A DNA stretch of 64,000 nt from Burkholderia puraquae. GTDB taxonomy: Bacteria; Pseudomonadota; Gammaproteobacteria; Burkholderiales; Burkholderiaceae. Below the pieces are notes generated by a model, which did no database searches, was not told where the DNA came from, and saw only the letters and a program-made list of their open reading frames with translations. Location of the stretch: the NCBI RefSeq assembly GCF_002099195.1, contig NZ_NBYX01000008.1:124001-188000 (forward strand), written 5' to 3'. The translations under genes were made by a program, and so were the position numbers. Shown one piece after another: positions 37,013 to 45,228 of the stretch; positions within the stretch are counted from its first letter, which is position 1; the number at the start of each line of letters is the position of its first letter.

Positions 37013-38806
37013 ATGGACGAGCAGCCGCTTTGCACCACCGTGTTCGCCGAACGCTATGCGCAGCCCGGCGAAACGTCGCGCGCGGCCGTCTTCCAGCGTG
37101 TCGCCCGCGCACTGTCGCTCGCCGAGCCGCCCGCGCTGCGCGCCCGGGCCGAGCGCACGTTCTTCGTGAACCTGCAGCGCGGCGCGATCGGCGCCGGTCG
37201 CATCATGGCGAACGCCGGCTCGAAGACAGGCGGGACGATGATCAACTGCTTCGTCCATCCGCTCGCGGTTCCGTTGGACCTGCCGCTGCAAGGTGTCGAC
37301 GCAGCGCTCACGCAGGCGCTCGCCGACGCCCGGCTCACGCTGCTGATGGGCGGCGGAATCGGCTACGACTTCTCGCCGGTGCCGCCCGCCGGTGCGTACG
37401 AACGCAGCCTGTCGCCCGAACGCGGCGTATGTGCGGCGATCGACCAATTCGATGCGATGTGCCGCGCACTGCCGTTCACCGGCCCGCGCCGCGGCGCCCA
37501 GATGGGCGTCCTGCGCTGCGATCATCCGGACCTGCTGGCGTTCGTCACGGCCAAGCGCGGGCGATCGCGCTGGCCGACCTTCAACCTGTCGGTCGGCATC
37601 ACGAACGCGTTCATGGAAGCGGTCGCGCACGATCTGCCATGGGCGCTCGTCCATCACGCGCCGCGCCATGCAGCCGACGTTGCGTCGCCCCGGCGGCCGG
37701 ACGGGCGCTACCTTCATGCGACGGTTCCCGCTCGCAAGTTGTGGCAAGCGATCGTCAACGCCGCACGCGACAGTGCCGAACCCGGGCTGCTGTTCCTCGA
37801 CACGATCCATGACGCGAATCCGCTGCGCGAGCACGAGCGGATCGACGCGACGAACCCGTGCGGCGAACAACCGTTGCCGCCTTACGGCAGTTGCGTGCTC
37901 GGGCCGATCGACCTGTCGCGGTTCGTGCGTCATCCGTTCGGCATCGACGGCGATCCGCGCGTCGATTTCGCGGCGCTAGCCGACGCGGTGCACGTCCAGG
38001 TCCGCCTGCTCGACGATGTGCTCGACCTCACGGCGTGGCCGCTCGCCGCGCACGCACGCGAAGCGCATCGGACGCGGCGCATCGGTGTCGGCGTGACGGG
38101 CCTGGGCGACGCGCTGACGATGCTGCGGCTGCGCTACGACAGCATCGAGGCGCGCGCATGTGCACGCAGCATCGCGCTGGCGATGCGCGAGCACGCGTTT
38201 GCCGCATCGGCCGCGCTGGCCGCCGAGCGCGGCGCGTTTCCCGCCTACGATCCGGCCGCTTACCTGACCGGCCCCGCATACCGCATGCGGCTGCCGCTGA
38301 AGGTGCATCACGCGATGACACGGCACGGGCTGCGCAACAGCCATCTGCTGTCGTTTGCGCCGGCCGGCAGCGTGAGTCTCGCGTTCTGCGACAACTGCTC
38401 GAACGGCATCGAGCCGGCCGTCGGCTGGACGCAGCGCCGGATGGTCCGCACGGCAGACGGGCAGGTGCACGCGTTCCGGGTACAGAACCATGCGTACCGG
38501 CTGTTTCGCGCACTGCATGGTGACGGCGTCGAGCTGCCGGACTATTTCGCTACCGCGGCCGAGATCGCGCCGCTCGATCACGTCGCGATGCTCGCGGCGC
38601 TGCAGCCCTGCGTCGACGCCGGCATCTCGAAGACTGTCACGATGGACAGCCGGTGTTCGCTGGCTCAGGTCGACGCGTTGTTCTTCGCGGCGTGGCGCGA
38701 CGGGCTCAAGGGCATCACGGTGTTCCGGCCCGATCCGCAGCTCGCGTCGGTCGTCATCGACGACACGGCGCAACTCCGCGACGGTGCGGTCTGCATCGGC
38801 TGCTGA
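37013..38806 (+). CDS. nrdJ: adenosylcobalamin-dependent (class II) ribonucleotide reductase
   Basis: 597 aa. Makes deoxyribonucleotides without needing oxygen. It has N-C-F-V (first redox Cys), G-G-G-I-G-Y-D-F, and the active-site loop N-P-C-G-E-Q (radical Cys with Asn and Glu). H-L-L-S-F-A-P-A-G-S-V-S matches the P-T-G-S-I-S loop. It ends C594-I-G-C597, the thioredoxin-reducible C-terminal pair. No ATP-cone is present. ATG 37013 is used; an in-frame GTG at 36983 is possible. Fits a hypoxia block because class I enzymes fail without O2. Confidence 0.93.
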   Translation: MDEQPLCTTVFAERYAQPGETSRAAVFQRVARALSLAEPPALRARAERTFFVNLQRGAIGAGRIMANAGSKTGGTMINCFVHPLAVPLDLPLQGVDAALTQALADARLTLLMGGGIGYDFSPVPPAGAYERSLSPERGVCAAIDQFDAMCRALPFTGPRRGAQMGVLRCDHPDLLAFVTAKRGRSRWPTFNLSVGITNAFMEAVAHDLPWALVHHAPRHAADVASPRRPDGRYLHATVPARKLWQAIVNAARDSAEPGLLFLDTIHDANPLREHERIDATNPCGEQPLPPYGSCVLGPIDLSRFVRHPFGIDGDPRVDFAALADAVHVQVRLLDDVLDLTAWPLAAHAREAHRTRRIGVGVTGLGDALTMLRLRYDSIEARACARSIALAMREHAFAASAALAAERGAFPAYDPAAYLTGPAYRMRLPLKVHHAMTRHGLRNSHLLSFAPAGSVSLAFCDNCSNGIEPAVGWTQRRMVRTADGQVHAFRVQNHAYRLFRALHGDGVELPDYFATAAEIAPLDHVAMLAALQPCVDAGISKTVTMDSRCSLAQVDALFFAAWRDGLKGITVFRPDPQLASVVIDDTAQLRDGAVCIGC

Positions 38807-38829
38807 GCGGCCCGATCGCCGGTAGCCGG

Positions 38830-40743
38830 TCAGGCCGGCGTGTCCGTTGCCGTTACCGGCTCCGCATCGGCTCGCGCCGGCTCGGGCGCCGCGCCGCGAT
38901 CGTCCGGCGGCGTAATGAGCGCCACCAGCGTGTCGTGATCGATCGACTCGTGCTGCAGCAGGCACTGCGCGATCCGTTCGAGCGCGTCGCGATGCTCGCC
39001 GAGCGTCGCCGCGACCCGCACGTGCGCGTCTTCGAGCAGCGCGCGCACCTCCTCGTCGATCAACTGCGCGGTGTGTTCGCTGCACCGGCCGTCGCCCGGC
39101 GTCCACACGCCGGGCGAACCGCCCTGCGGCGTCGCGTCGTCGAGCGTTGCCAGGCCGAGCTTTGCGCTCATCCCGTACTGCATGACCATGTGCCGCGCCA
39201 GCGCAGTTGCGCGCTCCAGATCGTTCTGCGCGCCGGTCGACACGTCGCCGAACGCGATTTCCTCGGCCACCCGGCCGCCGAGCAGCACGTCGAGCCGGTC
39301 GAGCAGCTCGCTCCTGCGCAGCACGTAGCGATCCTCGGTCGGCACCTGCTGCGTATAGCCGAGCGCCGCGATGCCGCGCGGGATGATCGACACCTTCTTC
39401 ACCGGATCGCAATGCACGCGGCTTTGCGCGACGAGCGCGTGGCCCGCTTCGTGGTACGCGATGGTCCGCTTTTCCTCGTCGTTCATCACGCGGCTCTTGC
39501 GCTCCATGCCCGTCATCGCGCGATCGATCGCCTCGTCGAAGTCGGCCATGCCGATCGCCGGCTTGCCGAGTTCGGCCGCGTGCAGCGCGGCCTCATTGAC
39601 GACGTTCGCGAGATCCGCGCCGACGAAGCCCGGCGTGCGCTGCGCCAGCTCGGCAAGGTCGACTTCCGGGGCCAGCTTCACGCGCTTCGTGTGCACGGCC
39701 AGGATCTGCTTGCGTCCGGTCAGGTCCGGCCGGTCGATCGCGATGTGCCGGTCGAAGCGCCCCGGGCGCAGCAGCGCGGGATCGAGGATCTCGGGCCGGT
39801 TCGTCGCGGCCATGATGATCACGCCCGAATTGGCCTGGAAGCCGTCCATCTCGACGAGCAGCTGGTTGAGCGTCTGCTCGCGCTCGTCATTGCCGGACAT
39901 CAGGCCGACGCCGCGCGCCTTGCCGAGCGCATCGAGTTCGTCGATGAACACGATGCACGGCGCCTTCTGCTGCGCCTGTTCGAACAGGTCGCGCACGCGT
40001 GCCGCGCCGACCCCGACGAACATCTCGACGAACGCCGAGCCGCTGATCGTGAAGAACGGCACGGCCGCCTCGCCGGCCACCGCGCGCGCGAGCAGCGTCT
40101 TGCCGGTGCCGGGCGCGCCGACGATCAGCACGCCCTTCGGGATCTTGCCGCCGAGCCGCTGGTAGCGTTCGGGATTGCGCAGGAACGCGACGATCTGCTG
40201 CAACTCGGCCTTCGCCTCGTCGATGCCGGCGATGTCGTCGAACGTGATGCCGGTTTCCTGCTGCACGTACACGCGTGCCCGGCTTTTACCCATGCCGCTC
40301 AGGTCCCGGACCCCGCCCGGCCTGCGCATCATGAAGCTCCAGAACGTCACGAGGACGATCACCGGCAATATCCACCCGGCAAGCGTTTCGAGCCAGCCCG
40401 AATCCGGCACGCCGCGATAGCGGATGCCGGCGGTCGTGAGTTCGGTGACGAGACGATCGTCGGCGACCCGGTTGGTCGTGAAGCGCCACGGCGGCCCCAC
40501 CTTCTTCACGGCGGCCGCATCGGAGGCCGGCAGGTTCGCACCGGCCTCAGGCATGCGCAGCACGCCCGAAATCGACGACTGGCCGATGTCCAGATCGTCG
40601 ACGAGCCGCGCGTCGACCAGGCGGTGAAAGTCGCTGTACGAGATCGACGTCGTTGCCGGCCGGGCCATCAGCAGCTGATACGCCACCAGCGCGGCAAACA
40701 CGAACGGGATCAGCAGTACGGAGTAGTCGAATGATTTTTTCAT
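38830..40743 (-). CDS. ftsH: second FtsH-type AAA+ membrane protease
   Basis: 637 aa. TM1 is residues 8-26, with a periplasmic part and TM2 at 121-138. The AAA+ module has Walker A G-A-P-G-T-G-K-T (209-216), Walker B I-V-F-I-D-E (264-269), the pore loop F-V-E-M-F-V-G and the second region R-P-G-R-F-D-R. The zinc protease motif is H-E-A-G-H (431-435). All catalytic parts are intact. The periplasmic part and tail differ from the housekeeping FtsH, so this is probably an accessory copy. Third gene of an operon with a BON protein and a zinc-ribbon protein under an FNR-type box. ATG 40743. Confidence 0.94.
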   Translation of the reverse strand: MKKSFDYSVLLIPFVFAALVAYQLLMARPATTSISYSDFHRLVDARLVDDLDIGQSSISGVLRMPEAGANLPASDAAAVKKVGPPWRFTTNRVADDRLVTELTTAGIRYRGVPDSGWLETLAGWILPVIVLVTFWSFMMRRPGGVRDLSGMGKSRARVYVQQETGITFDDIAGIDEAKAELQQIVAFLRNPERYQRLGGKIPKGVLIVGAPGTGKTLLARAVAGEAAVPFFTISGSAFVEMFVGVGAARVRDLFEQAQQKAPCIVFIDELDALGKARGVGLMSGNDEREQTLNQLLVEMDGFQANSGVIIMAATNRPEILDPALLRPGRFDRHIAIDRPDLTGRKQILAVHTKRVKLAPEVDLAELAQRTPGFVGADLANVVNEAALHAAELGKPAIGMADFDEAIDRAMTGMERKSRVMNDEEKRTIAYHEAGHALVAQSRVHCDPVKKVSIIPRGIAALGYTQQVPTEDRYVLRRSELLDRLDVLLGGRVAEEIAFGDVSTGAQNDLERATALARHMVMQYGMSAKLGLATLDDATPQGGSPGVWTPGDGRCSEHTAQLIDEEVRALLEDAHVRVAATLGEHRDALERIAQCLLQHESIDHDTLVALITPPDDRGAAPEPARADAEPVTATDTPA

Positions 40744-40776
40744 CGCATCGGGCCCGCTCGCCGGACACACCGCCGT

Positions 40777-41286
40777 TCATGCATCGTCGCGCGTCCATTG
40801 CGCACGCAGCATGTCCTCGCCGTCGCGGTAGTTGAGCGCGAGATCGCCGTGATGCGCGTGCAGCAACGCTTCCCCCAGCCGTCGCACCATGTGCACGCCC
40901 GTCGTGCGGACAACGAGCGTATCGGCGGATTTCTCGATTTCCATGATGCGTTCGAGCGCGTGTTCGCTCATCTCCAGATCAGCCTGACGCTCGAGCAGGT
41001 CGAGAATCGTCGCCCGGTGCGCGCGCAGGTACGCGCCGCGCAACACCAGCTCGCCCGCCGGCACGTTTTCTCGCATGCGCTTGCAGGCCGGGCATTCGAG
41101 TTGACGCCGGTCGAGCGGCGTCGCGTACCACGTCCATCGGCCTGCGTCGCACACGGCGCCGCAGCCCTCGCAAATCCGGTCGCCTGTGGGCCGCTTCGGA
41201 TCGCGATAACTGTCCTTCGTATGCGGCTGCATGCGCTTGTCGCGGCGCAGAGGGTTTCGGCCGGGGCCGGAATTCGAACGGTTCAT
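40777..41286 (-). CDS. NMD3-like zinc-ribbon protein
   Basis: 169 aa. A four-cysteine zinc ribbon (I-C-E-G-C-G-A-V-C and L-E-C-P-A-C-K-R-M) is followed by a helical part. The C-terminal segment D-T-L-V-V-R-T-T-G-V-H-M-V-R-R-L-G-E-A-L resembles the ribosome-export factor NMD3 family of archaea and eukaryotes. Bacterial copies are uncharacterised. GAGAAG precedes ATG 41286. It lies between the BON gene and ftsH (33 bp). A link to translation or to protein turnover is a guess. Confidence 0.7.
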   Translation of the reverse strand: MNRSNSGPGRNPLRRDKRMQPHTKDSYRDPKRPTGDRICEGCGAVCDAGRWTWYATPLDRRQLECPACKRMRENVPAGELVLRGAYLRAHRATILDLLERQADLEMSEHALERIMEIEKSADTLVVRTTGVHMVRRLGEALLHAHHGDLALNYRDGEDMLRAQWTRDDA

Positions 41287-41324
41287 GACTGCTTCTCCTC
41301 GCAATAGACAGCACGGGCCAGCCG

Positions 41325-41972
41325 TCAGGCGACGGTTAGCCGATCGACGACCTCCCGGACACCTCTCACCGCCGCGGCCGCACCGCACGCGGCGCGCCTT
41401 TCGGCGAGCGACGCGACCTTGCCCGTCAACGTGACGACGCCGTCGGCCGCGTCGATCGCAATGCCCGCGGATTCGCGCTGCGCGCGACGCGCAAGCGCTT
41501 CGGCGATCCGCGTGCCGACGTCCGGCACCGTGTGGTCCGTTCGCACCCGGATCCGGTTCGCGACGCCGACGACACCGATCATCCGGCTCACCATCTTCTC
41601 CGCCGCCCGACTCTGGTATGCATGATCGACTTCGCCGTCGAGCGTCACGCAACCGTGATCGACCTCGACGCGGATCTTGTGATCGCGCAGCGCCTCCTGC
41701 CAGCCGAGCGCGAACGTGATCGCGATCGCCAGTTCCTGATCCGCGCACGCGTTCTCCGGCGGCGTGACGTTCAGTTCGAGCACCAGCGCGCGCGCATCCT
41801 CGACGTGCAGCGCCGTCTTCTGCGCCTCGAGCTTCTGCGCCCAGCTGTCGACCGTGCCGCGCAACGTCACGATCCGGTCGCGTACGTCGACGTCGATCCG
41901 CCGTGCATCGATCGCCGGATTCCAGAACAGCGCCTGCTCGACATCGTGCTTGAGTGCTGCATCGGACTTCAT
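41325..41972 (-). CDS. triple-BON-domain protein
   Basis: 215 aa with three BON domains: about residues 1-68 (V-D-V-R-D-R-I-V-T-L-R-G-T-V-D-S-W), 78-146 (V-D-H-G-C-V-T-L-D-G-E-V-D) and 150-215 (I-D-A-A-D-G-V-V-T-L-T-G-K-V-A-S). There is no signal peptide, so it is probably cytoplasmic, unlike OsmY. GGGAGACGGAA precedes ATG 41972. Triple-BON proteins are typical of stress loci. First gene of the BON-zinc ribbon-ftsH operon, with an FNR-type box 94 bp upstream. Confidence 0.9.
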   Translation of the reverse strand: MKSDAALKHDVEQALFWNPAIDARRIDVDVRDRIVTLRGTVDSWAQKLEAQKTALHVEDARALVLELNVTPPENACADQELAIAITFALGWQEALRDHKIRVEVDHGCVTLDGEVDHAYQSRAAEKMVSRMIGVVGVANRIRVRTDHTVPDVGTRIAEALARRAQRESAGIAIDAADGVVTLTGKVASLAERRAACGAAAAVRGVREVVDRLTVA

Positions 41973-42065
41973 TTCCGTCTCCCGTCGGGCGGTGCCGGTC
42001 GCGACATTCGCGATCGGCGATGGGGCCGCACCGGATTCAGCATCGCGCACGGCGGCGCCCGCGGG

Positions 42066-42079
42066 TTGACGAGGATCAA
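42066..42079 (-). promoter_or_regulatory. FNR/ANR-type box for the BON-ftsH operon
   Basis: TTGAC-GAGG-ATCAA. Leftward GATGCT (42044-42039) follows after 21 nt. It lies 55 bp from a second box that faces the opposite way. Confidence 0.65.
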
Positions 42080-42134
42080 TCAACGGCGTGCTGGCGGCAG
42101 CCGCCGTCGCGCGCGCTCAAGCCGGATTTTTTCG

Positions 42135-42148
42135 TTGACGCAGATCAA
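42135..42148 (+). promoter_or_regulatory. FNR/ANR-type box for the first 62-aa membrane protein gene
   Basis: TTGAC-GCAG-ATCAA, then 21 nt, then GATCAT (42170-42175). The stretch from box to -10 resembles that at 49211-49251. Confidence 0.72.
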
Positions 42149-42251
42149 GCGTGTGACGGGGCGCGACGCGATCATGACCCCGGACGCCCCGAAGTCCGTG
42201 GCGTCTCGTCCGTTTCGCATCGTTGCGACAGCCGCTCCCCGGGAGACCGTC

Positions 42252-42440
42252 ATGAACCGCAGGCAATACCGAATCGCGCTCGCGACGCTCAGCGTATTCA
42301 TCGCGCTCGCATCGCTGGCCGGCATCATTCACGGCATGCTGTTCGACGAACGGGTTTTCAGATACTCGATCGTCACGCTGATCCTGAGCATCCTCTCGTT
42401 CGTCGTCCTGCTGAACCTCGCCCCGGGCGACCGGCCGTGA
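42252..42440 (+). CDS. small membrane protein, paralogue A (62 aa)
   Basis: 62 aa with two hydrophobic segments (residues 8-28 and 38-55) and R-I-A-L-A-T-L-S-V-F-I-A-L-A-S-L-A-G-I-I in the first. GGGAGACCGTC precedes the ATG. It aligns without gaps over its full length with the 62-aa product at 49346, so the two are paralogues. It sits just upstream of the efflux operon, with its own FNR-type promoter. Function unknown; size and topology would suit a subunit or regulator of a membrane complex. Confidence 0.75.
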   Translation: MNRRQYRIALATLSVFIALASLAGIIHGMLFDERVFRYSIVTLILSILSFVVLLNLAPGDRP

Positions 42441-42540
42441 CGCGCGCGACCGCGTCGGGCGCGGCGCAACCCGCCGGCGCGGGGCCATTTTCCGGCGTGC
42501 CTGTCAACCGAAGCACCGCTCGAAACGCATTCCCGCCGAA

Positions 42541-42554
42541 GTGATGCAGATCAA
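42541..42554 (+). promoter_or_regulatory. FNR-like box (one mismatch) for the efflux operon
   Basis: GTGAT-GCAG-ATCAA, then 21 nt, then GATATA/ATATAA (42576-42582). ATG of the outer-membrane factor is at 42650. Confidence 0.65.
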
Positions 42555-42649
42555 GGGTAAGAGCGTCATTCGTCGGATATAAGTGAACCCGAAGCGGCGA
42601 CGCCACGAGGCGGCGCCATCCTGCGTTCCCGTATTCGCCGAGGCTTTCC

Positions 42650-44158
42650 ATGCGCGCCTTCGCGCTTCCCGTCGTGTTCCGCATCGCAGCTTTCCGGTAC
42701 GTGCGTTTCGTTGCGCTCGCAACGGGTATCGGCCTGCTGTCCGGATGCCTGTCGCTCGCACCGCCGGACCGGCGTCCCGCCGCGCCGATCCCGGCCGCCT
42801 TTCCGGATCCGTCGGCCGGCGCCACGCCCGCGGCTGAGGCCGAGGCTGCGCCGGTGCCCGCGTGGCGGGACTACTTCGTCGATACGCGCCTTCGCGCGCT
42901 GATCGCGCAGGCGCTGGCCAACAATCGCGACCTGCGTGCGGCCGTCGCGCGCGTCGAACAGGCGCGCGCCGCGTATGGCATCCGCCGAGCGGACCAGTGG
43001 CCGACGATCGGCGCCGGTGCGGCCTATGCGCGGTTTCGCGCACCGGCCGGGTTCCTCACGCCCGCCCCGTTCATCGGCCAGGTCTACGAGGTCCAGCTGG
43101 CCGAGACGCAATGGGAACTCGATTTCTGGGGACGTGTTCGCAACCTGAAGGACGCGGCGCTGCAGCGCTATCTCGCGAGCGATGCTGCCCGGCGCGCCGC
43201 CACGCTGAGCGTGATCACGTCGGTCGCCAACGCGTATCTGACACTGTGCGAATACGACGAGCGCATCGCGCTGACCCGCGCGACGATCGACACGCGACGC
43301 GAGTCGCTGCGGATTTTCCGGCTTCGCCACGCAGCCGGCGCGATCTCCCGCCTCGACCTGACGCAGGCCGAGATCCTGCTGCAGCAGGCGGAGTCCCTCG
43401 GCGCCCAGCTGCAACAGGGGCGTGCGTCGGCGGCCGATGCACTGGCCCTGCTGGTCGGCGCACCGCCGGAACTGGCGAGCACGCCGCTCACGCTCGACGA
43501 CGGCGCCGTCGCGCCGTCGCTCGCCCCCGGCCTGCCCTCGTCGCTGCTTGCCCGGCGGCCGGACGTGATTGCGGCCGAGCACGAACTGCAGGCAACCCGC
43601 GCGAACATCGGCGCGGCGCGCGCCGCGTTCTTTCCGCGCATCGCGCTGACGAGCTCGATCGGCTCGGGCAGCAGCGCGCTGCATGACCTCCTGACATCGA
43701 GTACCGGCGTCTGGTCGGTGGTTCCGAACGTGACGCTGCCGCTGATCGACGGCGGCCGCAACCGCTCGAATCTCGCGCTGGCGCACGCGCAGCGCGACGA
43801 AGCGCTCGCGCGCTACGAGCGGACGATCCAGGGCGCGTTTCGCGACGTGTCCGATGCGCTCGCGTCCCGTTACTGGCTGGCAGACGAGGTGCGCATCGAG
43901 CGCGCCACGCTGGATTCGCAAGCCGAACGGGCCCGCCTAGCGAAGCTGCGCTACGACAGCGGCGCGACCCGGTTCCTCGAGGTGCTCGACGCGCAGCGCG
44001 ACCTGATGAACGCGGAGCAGCAATGGGTGATGACGCGTCGAGCGCTGCTGTCGAGCCGCGTCGCGCTCTATGGCGCGCTCGGCGGCGCCACGCACGACAG
44101 CGACACTGCCGCCGCGCCACCGACCAACGAATCGACGAATCCGGATTCCCTACGATGA
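42650..44158 (+). CDS. RND/ABC-type outer-membrane efflux lipoprotein (NodT family)
   Basis: 502-aa TolC-like outer-membrane factor. The lipobox L-L-S-G-C follows a signal peptide. Two OEP repeats are visible: R-D-L-R-A-A-V-A-R-V-E-Q-A-R-A and A-T-R-A-N-I-G-A-A-R-A-A-F-F-P, plus P-L-I-D-G-G-R. First gene of a four-gene operon. Its stop overlaps the HlyD start (ATGA at 44155-44158). It would form the exit duct for the ABC exporter encoded downstream. Confidence 0.94.
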   Translation: MRAFALPVVFRIAAFRYVRFVALATGIGLLSGCLSLAPPDRRPAAPIPAAFPDPSAGATPAAEAEAAPVPAWRDYFVDTRLRALIAQALANNRDLRAAVARVEQARAAYGIRRADQWPTIGAGAAYARFRAPAGFLTPAPFIGQVYEVQLAETQWELDFWGRVRNLKDAALQRYLASDAARRAATLSVITSVANAYLTLCEYDERIALTRATIDTRRESLRIFRLRHAAGAISRLDLTQAEILLQQAESLGAQLQQGRASAADALALLVGAPPELASTPLTLDDGAVAPSLAPGLPSSLLARRPDVIAAEHELQATRANIGAARAAFFPRIALTSSIGSGSSALHDLLTSSTGVWSVVPNVTLPLIDGGRNRSNLALAHAQRDEALARYERTIQGAFRDVSDALASRYWLADEVRIERATLDSQAERARLAKLRYDSGATRFLEVLDAQRDLMNAEQQWVMTRRALLSSRVALYGALGGATHDSDTAAAPPTNESTNPDSLR

Positions 44159-45228
44159 AAACCCTCAAGCGCCCTCTTCTGATCGGGGCAGGCGTCGCCG
44201 TGCTCGCGATCGGCATCACGTATTTCGGATGGACGCGCTGGCATGACGGACAGGCCGATGCCGGCCTCGTGAGCGGCAACGGCCGTATCGAAGCGACCGA
44301 GATCGACGTCGCGACCAAGCTGCCGGGGCGCGTCACCGCGATGCTCGTCGACGAAGGCGACTTCGTGACGGCCGGCCAGCCGCTCGCGCGCATGGACGTC
44401 GTCGTCCTGCAGGCCCAGCTCGACGAAGCGCGCGCCCGGGAGCAGCAGGCGGTGAACACGGCGGCGAGCATCGACGCGCAGGTCGCGCAGCGGCGCAGCG
44501 ACAAGGCGGCGGCCGAGGCCGTCGTCGTCCAGCGGGAAAGCGAACTGGATGCGGCGACGCGGCGGCTCGCGCGCTCCGAGACGCTGTCGCGCGACGGCGC
44601 GTCGTCGATGCAGGAGCTCGACGACGACCGCGCGCGCGCCGGCAGCCTGCGGGCCACCGTGAATGCGGCACGCGCGCAGGTGCAGGCCGCGCAGGCCGCG
44701 ATCGACGCGACCCGCGCCCAGCTCGTCGCCGCGCGCTCCGCCGTGACGGCCGCACAGGCGACGGTCGCGCGCGTGCAGGCCGACATCTCGGACAGCGACC
44801 TGACATCGCCGCGCGACGGGCGCGTGCAGTATCGCGTGGCCGAATCGGGCGAAGTGCTGCCGGCCGGCGGCAAGGTGCTCAACGTGGTCGACCTGTCGGA
44901 CGTCTACATGACGTTCTTCCTGCCCGAGACGGTCGTCGGCCGGGTGCCGCTCGGCGCCGACGTGCGGATCGTGCTCGATGCGGCGCCGGAGTATGTGATC
45001 CCGGCCCGCGTGTCGTACGTGTCGAGCACCGCGCAATTCACGCCGAAAACGGTCGAGACGGCCACCGAACGGCAGAAGCTGATGTTCCGGGTGAAGGCGC
45101 GCATCGACCGCGACCTGTTGCAGCGCCACCTGAAGCTCGTCAAGACCGGGCTGCCGGGCGTCGCGTGGCTGAAGGCCGATCCGCACGCCGCGTGGCCCGC
45201 GCGCCTCGCGATCAAGGTTCCCCAATGA
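44155..45228 (+). CDS. HlyD-family membrane fusion protein
   Basis: 357 aa. One N-terminal membrane helix (residues 8-24), a biotinyl-lipoyl half-motif ([18 protein letters not shown]), a long coiled coil about 80-205 rich in Ala, Arg and Glu, then [12 protein letters not shown]. It resembles E. coli YhiI/YbhG, the adaptors of RbbA/YbhF-type ABC exporters. It is linked by ATGA overlap to the outer-membrane factor and by a 4-bp overlap to the ABC gene. Confidence 0.94.
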   Translation: MKTLKRPLLIGAGVAVLAIGITYFGWTRWHDGQADAGLVSGNGRIEATEIDVATKLPGRVTAMLVDEGDFVTAGQPLARMDVVVLQAQLDEARAREQQAVNTAASIDAQVAQRRSDKAAAEAVVVQRESELDAATRRLARSETLSRDGASSMQELDDDRARAGSLRATVNAARAQVQAAQAAIDATRAQLVAARSAVTAAQATVARVQADISDSDLTSPRDGRVQYRVAESGEVLPAGGKVLNVVDLSDVYMTFFLPETVVGRVPLGADVRIVLDAAPEYVIPARVSYVSSTAQFTPKTVETATERQKLMFRVKARIDRDLLQRHLKLVKTGLPGVAWLKADPHAAWPARLAIKVPQ

